Shown here: positions 1-9,514 of the stretch, piece by piece
Layout: every line of letters begins with the position of its first letter
Position numbering within the stretch: position 1 is the first letter of the stretch
Assembly (NCBI RefSeq): GCF_000966285.1
Contig: NZ_KQ031391.1
Coordinates: forward strand, 6,200,430 to 6,264,429
Source: Pseudofrankia sp. DC12
GTDB taxonomy: Bacteria; Actinomycetota; Actinomycetes; Frankiales; Frankiaceae
Direction of reading: 5' to 3'
DNA length: 64,000 nucleotides
Made by a program: the position numbers and the translations under genes
Notes under the pieces: generated by a model
Database searches by the model: none
What the model was told of the DNA's origin: nothing
The model's input: only the letters and a program-made list of their open reading frames with translations

Positions 1-966
1 CTCCGGGAGCGCGTCGATGCCGGCCGCGGCGCCGACGAGGTTGCCGCAGATGGAGCCGGTGGAGTCACTGTCGCCGGAATGGTTGACGGCGGCCAGCAGC
101 GCGCCCGCCGGGTCGTCGGCGCCGACGACCGCACAGAACACGGCGATCGCGAGGGCCTCCTCGGCGACCCAGCCCGCGCCGAGCGCCTCGACCTGCCCGG
201 CGACGGTCACGGCGTCGAGGCCCCTTCCCGTGGCTCCGGCGGTGATCTCGGCGGCGGCGCCGAGGGCGCGCCGCAGTGCCGCCGCGACCTCGCCGCCCGC
301 CGGCTCGTCCTCGGCGTGGGTCAGGGCCGAGCGCGCGGCGTCCAGCACCGAGCTGCCGTCGAGCACCACCGCGATGATCCACGCGAGGGCGCCGGCCGCG
401 AGGTAGCCGGACGGTTGCCCGTGGGTCAGCACCGCGCACTCGACGGCCAGCGCCCACGAGTCCTCCGGGTCGCGGCGCAGCAGGCCGAACGGCGCGGAGC
501 GCATCACCGTTCCGCAGCCCTTGCTGTCCGGGTTCGCCGGATGCTCCAGCGTCCCCATCTTCGGCTGGGCCAGGCCGGAGAGGCAGGCGTTGCCGGGGGC
601 GCGCCGGGCGTAGAGCACCGGCTGCGCGGCGAGCCAGCCGCTGACCTCCGCCGGCGGCCCGGTCAGCCGCTGCGTGACCAGCCAGCGCTGGTAGGCCTGC
701 CACAGCACGGTCGGTGGATGGCAGATCCCGCGGGAGCGGCCGCGGACCGACGCGCGGATCAGGCCCTCGGTGGTGAACAGCGTCATCTGGGTGTCGTCGG
801 TGATCGGCGCGGTCGTCCCGTACCCGCCGGTCATCCCGGTGACCCCGGCCGCCCCGAACCGGGCGCGGATCTCCTCCAGCGGGAGGAACTCGATCCCGGC
901 GCCCAGCGCGTCCCCCAGCGCGCCACCCAGCAGGCAGCCCCGCACCCTGTCCCGGTAAGACAACAC
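1..966 (-). CDS. ADP-ribosylglycohydrolase family protein, 3' end beyond the window
   Basis: Reads leftward and runs off the window edge, so its C terminus is missing (322 codons seen). The start is taken as the GTG at 966, because GGAGGG lies six bases upstream. The N terminus reads SYRDRVRGCLLGGALGDALG, followed by an acidic ITDDTQMTLFTTEGL segment. Near the left edge is NHSGDSDSTGSICGNLVGAA. The GALGDA, TDDTQM and GDSDSTG blocks are the metal-binding signatures of the DraG/ARH family, which hydrolyses ADP-ribose from proteins or from small metabolites. The substrate cannot be told from sequence. DraG regulates nitrogenase in some diazotrophs, but no nif gene is in view, so that role is not supported here. 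Confidence 0.88.
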   Translation of the reverse strand, partial: MLSYRDRVRGCLLGGALGDALGAGIEFLPLEEIRARFGAAGVTGMTGGYGTTAPITDDTQMTLFTTEGLIRASVRGRSRGICHPPTVLWQAYQRWLVTQRLTGPPAEVSGWLAAQPVLYARRAPGNACLSGLAQPKMGTLEHPANPDSKGCGTVMRSAPFGLLRRDPEDSWALAVECAVLTHGQPSGYLAAGALAWIIAVVLDGSSVLDAARSALTHAEDEPAGGEVAAALRRALGAAAEITAGATGRGLDAVTVAGQVEALGAGWVAEEALAIAVFCAVVGADDPAGALLAAVNHSGDSDSTGSICGNLVGAAAGIDALPE

Positions 967-1425
967 CGCGTATCCCTCCACGCCCGGCCCGGCCGTTCCC
1001 GACGCCCACCCGGTGCTCAGGCGGCCCGTCGTGGGCAGACCTCGGTGCCATGAGCGGTGGCGCCGCGCGGGTGGGCCGTCCCGCCGCGTGATCCAAGCCT
1101 AGGCAGCACGCCCACCAATCCCGTCATACGTCGCCAGCGAGACCACACCGCGCGTCGCGAGAGAACCCGCCGGTCCGCCAGGGCCGCCAGGGGGAGTCAT
1201 CCCCATTGGTCACGGTTCTGGCCCCGCGCGGCCACCCGGGATGAGTCGGAGGACAGCTGCCGGCGGGCCGCGGGCGCGGGCGCCCGGCCCGGATGCCGGT
1301 TGGTGCAGGTCGCCGGGGGGACCTCAACCTGGTGGCCTCACTTCCGGGCTCGGGCGGGCATCGGAGCCGGTGAGGCGCCCAGCAGGCGGCCACGGAGGAT
1401 GGCCCGACGCAGAGGCGGTGGCCAG

Positions 1426-2463
1426 ATGGGATGGCGTGAGATCCTGGGCCTTCCGACGGACCGGCGTACGACCGGCCGGGCTGGGGACTCCAGCGGCGGC
1501 TGGCGGGCGGGGCCTCGGGGGGCGGGCGGCACCGGCTGGGGGAACGGCCGGGAACACGCGAGCGGTCCGGTGTTCCGGCCGGGCGACGTGGACGAGTCGC
1601 CGGACCGGGGCCCGGCGAGCCACGGCACGCTCGACGAGCCCGCGGGCCGCCCGGCGCGCCCGGGCCGGCGCGCGGAACCGGTCCGCACCGCCGGGCCGGC
1701 CGAGGGATTCCGCGACCCGGCGGCGCCGGTTCGCTCCGCCGGGCCGACCGAGTGGGCCGGCAGGTCTGCGGGCGACCGGGAGCTCGCCGACGGCCGGGAG
1801 CCGGCGCGCGGCCGGGAGCCCGGCGGGCCGGGTGACCTGTCAGCGGCAGAACGGCCGGTCGCCCGGTCCGGCGGCGTCCCGGCGAGCGGGCGCGAGCTGG
1901 CCTGGCGGTTCCCGCCGCAGCAGGTGGTGGCCTCCTACGAGACCCACGGCCAGGCCGCCCGGGCCGTCGACCACCTGGCTGACCAGCGCTTCCCGGTCGA
2001 GCGGACCGCGATCGTCGGCCGCGGTCTGACGAGCGTCGAGTCGATCGGACGGATGTCGTGGCGGGACTCGACGCTGCGCACCGTAGGTGGCTGGGCGTTG
2101 GCCGGGGCGCTGCTCGGCTGGCTGCTGGGCCTGCTCGACTGGGCCAGCCCACTGCGGGCGGCGTTCTCGCTGGCACTGTGGGGTCTGCTGTTCGGCGGTG
2201 TTCTGGGCCTGGCCGGCGGCCTGCTGGCGCGCGCCTTCTACGGCGGCGGGCATCCGAGCCGGGTGACGCACAGCCAGACCTACCGGGCCGACAGCTACGA
2301 CCTGCTCGTCGACACGGAGGTCGCCGAACGGGCCAGAAGCACGCTCGCCCTGGGCGGCTTCCCGGTGACGGGCGCGGTCCGCCAGGACGCGGCCGTCTCC
2401 GGTGGGCTGCGGGTCGGCGACCCGAACGAGCCCGGGCGGGCGGGGGCGAGCCGCCGGTCCTGA
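1426..2463 (+). CDS. YflT/GsiB-17M-like stress-domain membrane protein
   Basis: The C-terminal part (about 1905-2400) carries a domain that starts VVASYETHGQAARAVDHLAD and continues FPVERTAIVGRGL, as in the heat-induced/general stress protein 17M (YflT) family. It is followed by two hydrophobic Gly/Leu-rich helices that likely form a membrane hairpin, then a second alpha/beta stretch with TYRADSYDLLVD. Roughly the first 160 residues are Gly/Arg/Pro-rich and low complexity, so the start is uncertain. ATG 1426 has GAGG ten bases upstream; ATG 1399 is the alternative. The function is unknown; a role in stress or envelope homeostasis is only an inference from the family name. Confidence 0.7.
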   Translation: MGWREILGLPTDRRTTGRAGDSSGGWRAGPRGAGGTGWGNGREHASGPVFRPGDVDESPDRGPASHGTLDEPAGRPARPGRRAEPVRTAGPAEGFRDPAAPVRSAGPTEWAGRSAGDRELADGREPARGREPGGPGDLSAAERPVARSGGVPASGRELAWRFPPQQVVASYETHGQAARAVDHLADQRFPVERTAIVGRGLTSVESIGRMSWRDSTLRTVGGWALAGALLGWLLGLLDWASPLRAAFSLALWGLLFGGVLGLAGGLLARAFYGGGHPSRVTHSQTYRADSYDLLVDTEVAERARSTLALGGFPVTGAVRQDAAVSGGLRVGDPNEPGRAGASRRS

Positions 2464-2557
2464 CGGGGGTGCGTCCACGGGCGTTGGTCGCCTGTTTTCT
2501 TCGCCGCTGCGGCGTTGCCCGGGCGACGTTCATGCTGCTGCCGTAGGTAGTTGTTCC

Positions 2558-3550
2558 GTGGGCATACCTACACATGTTCGCGCGCCGGGCCGCCGGAGGG
2601 CTCGCACGCGCGGGACGGAGCAGGCGAGGACGGCGGGGTCGGCGTCGGACCCCTGGGAGCGCCATCGCCAGGAGCTGCCCTGGGGGCGGCCCGACCTCGA
2701 GCACCAGTGGCGCCTACTGGACATGCCCGACGAGATGCTGCCGTGGTGCCACGAGGTCCGGGCGCTGCGCCGGGCCGACGCGCTGCTGCGGGCGGCGCAC
2801 TTCCGCGGCGCGGACGGCGCCGACGGCGATCCGGTGGTGTTCGTGCCCGGCTGGTCGTCGACACCGTACAGCTGGCGGCACGTGATCCCGGCGCTGGCCG
2901 CGACCAACCCGGTCTGGTACTTCGAGACGAGGGAGAAGGCGTCGTCGCGGCTGCGGCACGGCGACCGGCTCACGGTCGCGGACATGGCGGCGGACCTGCG
3001 TGACTTCGTCCGTCAGTCGGTGCCCGCCGGCCGTTACGGCATCGTCGCCGCGTCGGCCAGCGCGGTCCTGGTCCTGCATGCCTTCGCCGAGCTCGACCCG
3101 CCGCCGGCCTGGGTCGTGCTGGTGCAGCCGCACATCCACCTGCCAGTCCCGGCCGCCGTCCAGCTGCTGCGGCTGTGGCCGGCCCGGCGGCTGGAGGTCT
3201 TCCGCCTGCTGATGCTGCCGGCGGCGCGGCGCGCGCACCAGCGCCGCGCCGGTGAGTCGCTCGGCGGCTTCTACAAGGTCCTGGGCAGCGCCGACATGGC
3301 GAAGCTGCGACGGTCGCTGTTCACCTGGCGGAACTACCCGGGCCTCGACCTGGACTCGCTGTCGGCGGTGACCTGCCCGAGCCTGGTGGTCGGCGTCTCC
3401 GGCGACCGGCTGCACTCGGACACGGCGGCGCGGCGGATCGCGCGCCGGCTGCCGGCCGGCGCCTACCTGGACGGGCCCACCTTCGCCTGGACCCACACCA
3501 GGACCATGGCCGAGACGATCGTGAACTGGGCTCGCACCGCGGTGGCCTGA
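2558..3550 (+). CDS. Alpha/beta hydrolase fold protein
   Basis: The protein has an alpha/beta-hydrolase layout. A strand and oxyanion segment reads VVFVPGWSSTPYSWRHVIPAL, the nucleophile elbow is at YGIVAASASAVLVLHAF (A-S-A-S-A instead of the usual G-x-S-x-G), the acid strand is SLVVGVSGDRLHSD, and a late His occurs in FAWTHTRTM. The start is poorly defined. GTG 2558 is the first in-frame start that does not overlap the gene before it, but the recognisable fold begins only near 2640, so a later start is possible. The atypical elbow means esterase, lipase or non-catalytic roles all remain open. Confidence 0.72.
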   Translation: MGIPTHVRAPGRRRARTRGTEQARTAGSASDPWERHRQELPWGRPDLEHQWRLLDMPDEMLPWCHEVRALRRADALLRAAHFRGADGADGDPVVFVPGWSSTPYSWRHVIPALAATNPVWYFETREKASSRLRHGDRLTVADMAADLRDFVRQSVPAGRYGIVAASASAVLVLHAFAELDPPPAWVVLVQPHIHLPVPAAVQLLRLWPARRLEVFRLLMLPAARRAHQRRAGESLGGFYKVLGSADMAKLRRSLFTWRNYPGLDLDSLSAVTCPSLVVGVSGDRLHSDTAARRIARRLPAGAYLDGPTFAWTHTRTMAETIVNWARTAVA

Positions 3551-3713
3551 CCAGGCGGGGAGCGGCCGTCAGGGCGTGTCGGTGGCCTGGCCCCGGCCGA
3601 CGCCCGGCGCATATATCTCCAGATAATTTCACGTTCGAGCGATGGCGTCCGCTGGCGCGGGGGAGGCGGGGCGTGGCCCGGCGCCCAGCACGTGGCGGCC
3701 GTTGAGCAGCGGT

Positions 3714-3989
3714 ACCACCGCGGCCGACGGGCGTAGCGCGCTCGGCGCCGCGGCCTCGGCCGGCGCGCTCGACCTGCTGGTCACCGACGTGATCATGCCG
3801 CGGATGAACGGGCGGCAGCTTGCCGACTGGCTGCGCGCCACCCGCCCCGACCTGCCGGTCCTGTACGTCTGCGCCTACCCGCGGGGCCTGGTCAGCCCGA
3901 ACCGGCCCGCCGGGCCCGACGGCGCCTATCTGGAGAAGCCGTACACGCCGTCGCTGCTCACCGCGAAGGTCAGCCTGCTGCTCTCCGCC
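3714..3989 (+). pseudogene. Truncated response-regulator receiver domain
   Basis: About 92 codons match the C-terminal three quarters of a CheY-like receiver: an AADGRSAL helix, the phospho-acceptor strand LLVTDVIMPRMNG, and the YLEKPYTPSLL lysine block. The beginning of the domain (the VDDE acidic pair) is absent in all frames upstream. The switch Ser/Thr position appears as Cys in VLYVCAYP. No stop closes the frame at a natural end; it simply runs on antisense to the cyclase gene. This looks like a remnant of a hybrid-kinase or stand-alone receiver rather than a working gene. No partner kinase is nearby. Confidence 0.6.
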
Positions 3990-4049
3990 ACCCGGCCTGG
4001 CGGGTCGCACCGTCCTGGGGACGCCTCCCCGACGGGTACCCCCGCGGGG

Positions 4050-6392
4050 TCAGTGGCCCGCCGGCCTGCTGCCCTCGCCGGCCAGGGCCGCCTCGTAGCG
4101 GCCGAGCGCCATGACCGGCCAGACCAGCCGGTACAGGTGGTAGTTGATGTAGAAGTAGCCGGCGAAGCCGGTTCCGGTGAAGTAGTCCTCGTCCCAGCTG
4201 CCCTCGGCGGTCTGGGTCTCGGCGAGCCAGGCGACGCCGCGCGCCGCGGCCTCCCCCTTCGCGCCGGCGCCGACCCGGTCGGCCGCGATGAGCGCGAGCA
4301 GCGCCCAGGCGGTCTGCGAGGCGGTGGAGACGCCCACCCCGGCGGTCGACATGTCGTCGTAGGAGTAGCAGGACTCGCCCCAGCCGCCGTCCGCGTTCTG
4401 CTTGGCGACCAGCCAGTCCGCCGCCCGCTGGATCGCCGGGTGCGACGCGGGCAGGCCGGCCGCCCGCAGCGCTGGGACCACCCCGCCCGTGCCGTACAGG
4501 TGGTTGACCCCCCACCGGCCGTACCACGAGCCGTCGGCCTCCTGCGCGTGCAGCAGCCACTCGACGCCCCGCTTCGTGCGCGGGTCGTCGCCCAGGCCCA
4601 GCTCGCCGAGCAGCTCGACGACGTGCGCGGTGACGTCCGCCGACGGCGGGTCGGTGAGCATCCCGAAGTCCGCGAACGGGATCTTGTAGACGAGCTCACC
4701 GGCGTTGTCCACGTCGAACGCGCCCCAGCCGCCGTCGGCGCACTGCATGCCGAAGACCCACTGCAGGCCGCGGTAGGTGGCCGCCAGCACCTTCTCCGGG
4801 CGCGGGTGGGCGACCCGCATGAGCGCCAGCATCACCTCGGCGGAGTCGTCGACGTCCGGATAGGTGTCGTTCTCGAACTCGAACGCCCAGCCGCCGGTCG
4901 GCACGTCCGGGATCGGCACCGACCAGTCGCCGCGCCGGTCGCGGACCTCCTGGCCGAGCATCCAGTCCGCCGCCCTGACCAGGCTCGGGTCGTCGCGGGA
5001 GACCCCGGCGTCGGCCAGCGCGATCGTCGCCAGACAGGTGTCCCAGACCGGCGACTGGCAGGCCTCCTGCATCCGGCCGCCGTCCGGCAGGGTGACGCTG
5101 TACTCGTCGAGGGAGCGCAGCGCGGCCGTCATGACCGGGTGGTCGACCGGGTAGCCGAGCACCCGCAGCGCCATGATCGAGTAGACGGTCGGCGGCTGGA
5201 TCCCGCCGAAGCAGCCGTCCGCCTCCTGGCGCACGACGATCCAGCGCTCCGCCAGGCCCAGCGCGAGGGCACGCACCGGCTTGATCGGGTGCCGGTGGTA
5301 GACGTGCAGGAACCGGTCGATCCCGCCGAACAGCAGGGCCCAGCTGACGTGGTCCAGGGCGGCCTGCCGCAGCGCACGGCGGGTCCGGAACCCCGCCCGG
5401 GCGATCAGGCGCGCGGGCAGCGGCAGGCCCGGTCCGCCGCCGTCCTTGGCCCGGCCCATGACGTCGGGCACCGAGGGCTGGCCCTTCCCGCGCCGGCCCC
5501 CCTTCGCCCTGCCCTCGGCCGGCCTGGCGGGCCCGATGGCGAGCGCGGCCGGCTGCCGCAGGGTGTCGCTGCCGGGGGCCGGCTCGGTGAACAGGTCGTC
5601 GACGGAGGCGTCCCGCCACGCGGTCGGCGCGCCGGGGCGGCCAGGCTTGTCCTTCGCCTTCCTCTTCTTGGCGGCCGGCGGCGGGAACAGCTCGGCGATC
5701 GGGAACGGTGGCGTCCCGGCCGGGCGGTGTGCCATGAGCACCATGATCGCCACGATCGTCTGGCGGCCCCAGGAGGCGAACTTGTAGATCGACAGCGGCA
5801 TCCGGGCCGGCACGAAGATCAGTTCGGGCGGCAGCACGGGAAGGTCCTCCCAGCGCCACCAGCCGAACAGCGCCAGCCAGATCCTGGTGAAGATCCGGGT
5901 CGCGGGCACGCCGCCGCGGGCTCGGGCCCAGGCGGCGGCCGCGCGCATGTGCGGGTCCTGCGGGCTGTCACCGACCATCCGCAGCGCCACGTACGACTCG
6001 ACGGTGGCGTTCAGGTCGCCGGGGCCGGCGTGGTAGATCGGCCAGGACCCGTCGGCGTACTGCTTGGACCGGATGAAGCGGGCGGTGCGCTCGGCCTGCT
6101 CGGGGTTCCAGATGCCGAGCCAGTGGCGCAGCATCAGGTCCTCGGAGTCCATCGTCGTGTTGGTCTCGAGGTCGCCCTTCCACCAGCCGGCCTCGTCCTG
6201 CAACGACCTCAGGTGGGCGGCCGCCCGCGCGAGCGGGCTGTCAGCGGCCGGGGCCGTCGTCGGCGCCGGGCTCGTCGGCACCTCGACCGCGGCCGTGCGC
6301 GAGACGAGGTCGTCGGCAGCGCCGCGGGGCGCCGGGGCGAAGGCCGCTTTCGGGGACCCGGCGGCGAGTGCCGTCTCGTCAGTGGTGGTCAC
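4050..6392 (-). CDS. shc: Squalene-hopene cyclase with an extra linker insertion
   Basis: Converts squalene to hopene/hopanol, the committed step to hopanoid membrane lipids, on the inner face of the membrane. The 780-residue protein has the acidic DVDD catalytic motif at residues 513-516 (the family D-x-D-D) and several QW repeats, including DGSWYGRWG and DGGWGESC, ending in YFYINYHLYRLVWP. The GTG at 6392 is chosen because GAGAAAGGG precedes it by seven bases. Compared with usual cyclases (about 630-700 aa) it has an extra Lys/Arg/Pro/Gly-rich segment at about residues 240-325. No squalene synthase or hpn genes flank it, so hopanoid genes are dispersed here. The opposite strand carries long meaningless open frames typical of high GC. 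Confidence 0.97.
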   Translation of the reverse strand: MTTTDETALAAGSPKAAFAPAPRGAADDLVSRTAAVEVPTSPAPTTAPAADSPLARAAAHLRSLQDEAGWWKGDLETNTTMDSEDLMLRHWLGIWNPEQAERTARFIRSKQYADGSWPIYHAGPGDLNATVESYVALRMVGDSPQDPHMRAAAAWARARGGVPATRIFTRIWLALFGWWRWEDLPVLPPELIFVPARMPLSIYKFASWGRQTIVAIMVLMAHRPAGTPPFPIAELFPPPAAKKRKAKDKPGRPGAPTAWRDASVDDLFTEPAPGSDTLRQPAALAIGPARPAEGRAKGGRRGKGQPSVPDVMGRAKDGGGPGLPLPARLIARAGFRTRRALRQAALDHVSWALLFGGIDRFLHVYHRHPIKPVRALALGLAERWIVVRQEADGCFGGIQPPTVYSIMALRVLGYPVDHPVMTAALRSLDEYSVTLPDGGRMQEACQSPVWDTCLATIALADAGVSRDDPSLVRAADWMLGQEVRDRRGDWSVPIPDVPTGGWAFEFENDTYPDVDDSAEVMLALMRVAHPRPEKVLAATYRGLQWVFGMQCADGGWGAFDVDNAGELVYKIPFADFGMLTDPPSADVTAHVVELLGELGLGDDPRTKRGVEWLLHAQEADGSWYGRWGVNHLYGTGGVVPALRAAGLPASHPAIQRAADWLVAKQNADGGWGESCYSYDDMSTAGVGVSTASQTAWALLALIAADRVGAGAKGEAAARGVAWLAETQTAEGSWDEDYFTGTGFAGYFYINYHLYRLVWPVMALGRYEAALAGEGSRPAGH

Positions 6393-6650
6393 GGGAATGC
6401 CCTTTCTCCGCGTGCGCGGCGTTGCGAACGGCGATGAGGTGACATAGCACGAAATGACGGTCGGGCAACGGCCGGCGGCTACCGCGGGCCGGGTCGGGGC
6501 TGGGGACCAGCCGGGCTGTCCACGCCGCGACGGGGACGGCGCCGCGGCGTCTGGACGCCCCTCTGGAGCCGAGATCGCGAGCGTGGTCACGGTCGCGGGC
6601 CGGTCAGGCGGCGTGGGCCTTGTGACGGTTGCTTGGCCCGGCCGGGCGAC

Positions 6651-7586
6651 TCAGTCGTCAGCGGGAGAAGGTGGACCGGTTGGCTGGCCGGAGTACGGCG
6701 CCACCGGCGGGGGTCCGGCCGTGCGGGCCGGTGTCGGGTTCGGAGGCGGCGCGGCTACGCCTGGCGGGCTGTCGGCGGGGACAAGCTGGTCGACGCAGTA
6801 CTCGACAATCGCGAGCATCTCGTCGAGATCGTGGTCGCCGCGGGCGAACCAGGCCCGGATGCCGACCTGCACGGCGGCGAGGAAGGCCGCGGCGGTCAGC
6901 TGCGGGCGCAGGTCGACGCCACCGGGCGTCGGGCCGCCCGGAGCCGGGAACCGGGGCCGGATGGCGGTGGCGAGCCGGTCGCCGAGGCGCATCATCCGCG
7001 CCAGCATCGCGGCGCTGACCGCGGGGGCCGCCTCGGCACTGAGCAGGTGCTCGACATAGCCGCGGAACGCCGCCGGCCTCGGGGCCATCGCGACCCAGGC
7101 ATCCAGCGTGGCGGCGCGCAGCGCCGCGAGCGGCGGCTCGCCGCCCGGCCGGCGGCCGAGCGCGGCCAGGGCCAGCTCGCCGACCTCGTCGAGCGGGGCG
7201 AGCGCGACCTCCTCCTTGGTGGCGAAGTACCGGAAGAAGGTCCGCACCGACACGTCGGCGCCCGCGGCGATCGCCTCGATCGTGGTCGCGTCGTAGCCGT
7301 GCTCGGTGAACAGCGCGTGCGCCGTCTCGACGATCGTCTGGCGGGTGCGCAGCTTCTTGCGCTCCCGCAGGCCGCCCGCGGCGGCGTCGGCCTCGTCGAT
7401 GGGGTCGCCGCCGTGGGCGGCGTCGCCGTGGGGGGCGTCGAGACCGGGGCCGGCCGCGAGCGTGGGGCGCTCCGGGCCGCCGTGGCGGCCGAGTGGCCGA
7501 AGCACCGGCGCACCGACGGCCGCGGTGGCGCTCAGGCCGGCCAGCAGGCGGCGCGCGGCCGTTCCCTTGGCTGTGCCGGTCGTCAT
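6651..7586 (-). CDS. TetR-family transcriptional regulator
   Basis: The DNA-binding domain lies at about residues 75-125: RERKKLRTRQTIVETAHALF, then TTIEAIAAGADVSVRTFFRYFATKEEV, a standard TetR helix-turn-helix. The C-terminal ligand domain has HLLSAEAAPAVSAAMLARMM and ends in a Pro-rich tail. An unusual N-terminal extension of about 70 residues precedes the HTH, but ATG 7586 has a good GGGGAGGG close upstream, so the extension is probably real. It is transcribed towards shc and ends about 260 bases before the cyclase start. The ligand is unknown. An inverted repeat at 7650-7671 upstream could be its own operator. Confidence 0.92.
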   Translation of the reverse strand: MTTGTAKGTAARRLLAGLSATAAVGAPVLRPLGRHGGPERPTLAAGPGLDAPHGDAAHGGDPIDEADAAAGGLRERKKLRTRQTIVETAHALFTEHGYDATTIEAIAAGADVSVRTFFRYFATKEEVALAPLDEVGELALAALGRRPGGEPPLAALRAATLDAWVAMAPRPAAFRGYVEHLLSAEAAPAVSAAMLARMMRLGDRLATAIRPRFPAPGGPTPGGVDLRPQLTAAAFLAAVQVGIRAWFARGDHDLDEMLAIVEYCVDQLVPADSPPGVAAPPPNPTPARTAGPPPVAPYSGQPTGPPSPADD

Positions 7587-7961
7587 GGTCCCTCCCCGGA
7601 GGCGGACGGTCGGGCCGTCCGCGCGATCCGAGGAGATCGTATGACAAGGAATGGCAGATGGCACTAGCTGCCACTTTTTTGACAGTCCTGGTGGGCCGGG
7701 CGAATCGGGTCGCGTTTAGTGGTAACGCCGCGAACGGGATGAGGCTACGACGGGTCGCCAGAAGTGATCGCGTGGCCGAGCGAAGGCCGCTTGTGTGGCT
7801 AAGCGTGCGCCTTCGGCTTCCATCGGTCCGCTGTGGCTGAATGACGGTGGCTCTCGCGGAGGCTGCCGGTTGGCCGTCGCGGCGCCGCCCGGGAGCCGAC
7901 GGATGCCCGGCGGCCCCGGGGCACGGGTGTGCCGATCAGGCATGTGCTTGCCGCGCAGGGC
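7587..7961. other. Intergenic region upstream of tetR, no gene
   Basis: No convincing coding sequence. It holds an operator-like palindrome at 7650-7671, a T-rich run with TTGACA at 7677-7682 that lacks a good partner -10, and otherwise GC-rich DNA. Confidence 0.5.
7650..7671. promoter_or_regulatory. Operator-like inverted repeat upstream of TetR gene
   Basis: TGGCAG and CTGCCA face each other across ten bases, about 64 bases upstream of the TetR-type start codon. TetR regulators commonly autoregulate through such palindromes in their own promoter. The half-sites are short, so chance is possible. Confidence 0.35.
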
Positions 7962-7998
7962 TCGGCCCCCTTCCACGCCCGGCGCGGAAGGGGGCCGA
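7962..7998 (-). terminator. Hairpin terminator after the beta-propeller lipoprotein gene
   Basis: A perfect 13-bp stem (TCGGCCCCCTTCC with its complement) with an 11-base loop lies 13 bases past the stop codon at 8012. There is no clear U tract, as is common in actinobacteria. Confidence 0.7.
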
Positions 7999-8011
7999 CA
8001 GTCGTCGCCGC

Positions 8012-9190
8012 CTACTGCGGTGTGAGTTCGGTGACGCCGTCCGAGACCTTCTTCGAGACCTCGCCGCCCACCAGGTAGGCGTTGTTGCCCGTCGCCGCCG
8101 CGGCTCCGTTCTCCACGCCCTCCGGCAGGCTGCCGGCGTCGCTGACGGTGTTGGTGGCCGGGTCGAACTTGTAGATCTTCGGCTGTGCCTGGCCGCCGGA
8201 CTGCCCGCCGGCGAGATAGGTGGTGCCGCCGAGGGTGAACGCCGAGGCGTCCGTCAGGTCCGCCGGCAGCTTGCCGACCGTCCGGGTCTTGCCCGTGGCC
8301 GGGTCGAACTGCTGGATGGCGTCCGACGGGCCGTCCGAGGCCTCACCGCCGAACACGGTGACCTTCTCGTCGTTGCCGGTGCCGGTCGTGGCGACGGCCG
8401 GGTTGCGGACCGGCTTGTCGAGCTTGCCGACGGTCTGGAAGGTCTTGCCGTCGTCGGTGGACCAGATGTCGCCCTGCGCCGACTTGCCGTCGTCGCCGCC
8501 GGCCAGGTAGGTCTTGCCGTTGGCCGTGGTGGCGCCGAGGTTCTCCCGCGGCGCCGGGAGCTTGCCGACGTCCTGGCTGGTCCCGCCCGAGTAGGTCTGG
8601 ATGGTGTCGGTCACGCCGCTGGCGTCGTCGGAGCCCTTGGTGTTGCCGCCGTAGACGGTCGCGGTGCCGTTGACGACCGAGCTCGCGGCGTTCGCGACCG
8701 GGGTGTGCAGGGTGCCGGCCGAGGTGGCCGTCTTGGCGATCGGGTCGATCGAGGTGACCTGGTCGGTGGCCTTGCCGCCCGAGTCCTGACCGCCCAGGGC
8801 GAGCACCTTGCCGTTGTCGGCGACCGCCGTGGCGCCGGTGACGCCGCTCGGCAGCTTGTACGGCGCGGCGACGGCGGTCAGGTTCTTGCCGACGGCACCC
8901 GGGCTCGCGCTCCCGGTCCCGGTCGCGCTGCCGGTCGCGCTGGGCGAGCCGCTGCCCTCGGTGCCGGACGCGGTCGATCCCGGTGACGCGGTGGCGCTCC
9001 CGGTCGGCAGCGTTGTCGTCGGGACGGTCGGGCCGGTCGTCAGGAGCGCCTGCGCCGACGCGGGCGACTGGTCGCTGGAGCAGCCGGTCACCAGCGCGGC
9101 CGTCAGCAGGCAGCTGGCGGCGGCGGACGTCGCAAGGGCCGCCGGCCCGCGTCGGGGCCGGCGGGGCGATGATCCATTGCGTCTGTTCAC
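8012..9190 (-). CDS. Kelch-like beta-propeller lipoprotein
   Basis: The 392-residue protein starts at GTG 9190 with an Arg-rich n-region, a hydrophobic stretch and the lipobox LVTGC (Cys37), so it should be lipidated and exported. A Ser/Thr/Pro/Gly linker follows to about residue 95. The rest is about six blade-like repeats of roughly 45-50 residues with recurring patterns such as GKVLALGGQDSGG, KTYLAGGDDG, KVTVFGGEASDG and TTYLAGGQSGG, which fit Kelch/galactose-oxidase-like propeller blades. No catalytic residues stand out; extracellular binding is the likeliest job. It is followed by a strong hairpin and probably forms a single-gene unit. Confidence 0.82.
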   Translation of the reverse strand: MNRRNGSSPRRPRRGPAALATSAAASCLLTAALVTGCSSDQSPASAQALLTTGPTVPTTTLPTGSATASPGSTASGTEGSGSPSATGSATGTGSASPGAVGKNLTAVAAPYKLPSGVTGATAVADNGKVLALGGQDSGGKATDQVTSIDPIAKTATSAGTLHTPVANAASSVVNGTATVYGGNTKGSDDASGVTDTIQTYSGGTSQDVGKLPAPRENLGATTANGKTYLAGGDDGKSAQGDIWSTDDGKTFQTVGKLDKPVRNPAVATTGTGNDEKVTVFGGEASDGPSDAIQQFDPATGKTRTVGKLPADLTDASAFTLGGTTYLAGGQSGGQAQPKIYKFDPATNTVSDAGSLPEGVENGAAAATGNNAYLVGGEVSKKVSDGVTELTPQ

Positions 9191-9514
9191 GTCGGCATAC
9201 TCACTCAGCGTGACGGGTGTGACGAGTCGACCATGAGACCGCCCGGCGTGGCGGCGTGACGGCGGGTGCCCGGGGGCTCGCCTGGCGCCTGGCTCGTGGG
9301 GCCGCCCGGCTCCCTCGGTGTTGTCCACTATGTTGGCCGGCCGCTGGCGGCGCAGATGATCAGTCTGCCCGTCCGGCAGGCGACACCGCTGGCGCCGGCC
9401 GGGCGAACCTGGGCGATGATGGCGATATCCCATTCGTTCGTGGGCGGTGCGGGCGCGGCCTCGGTTCTCGCGCCTCGGTCTCCGCGCCGCCCGCAGTGCT
9501 GTGGAGGCGCGGCC

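Noticed and set aside
3642-6437. A 931-codon open frame on the + strand across the squalene-hopene cyclase
   Set aside because: It is antisense to shc, Arg/Pro/Gly/Val-rich and free of motifs except for the truncated receiver at its start; a GC-bias shadow.
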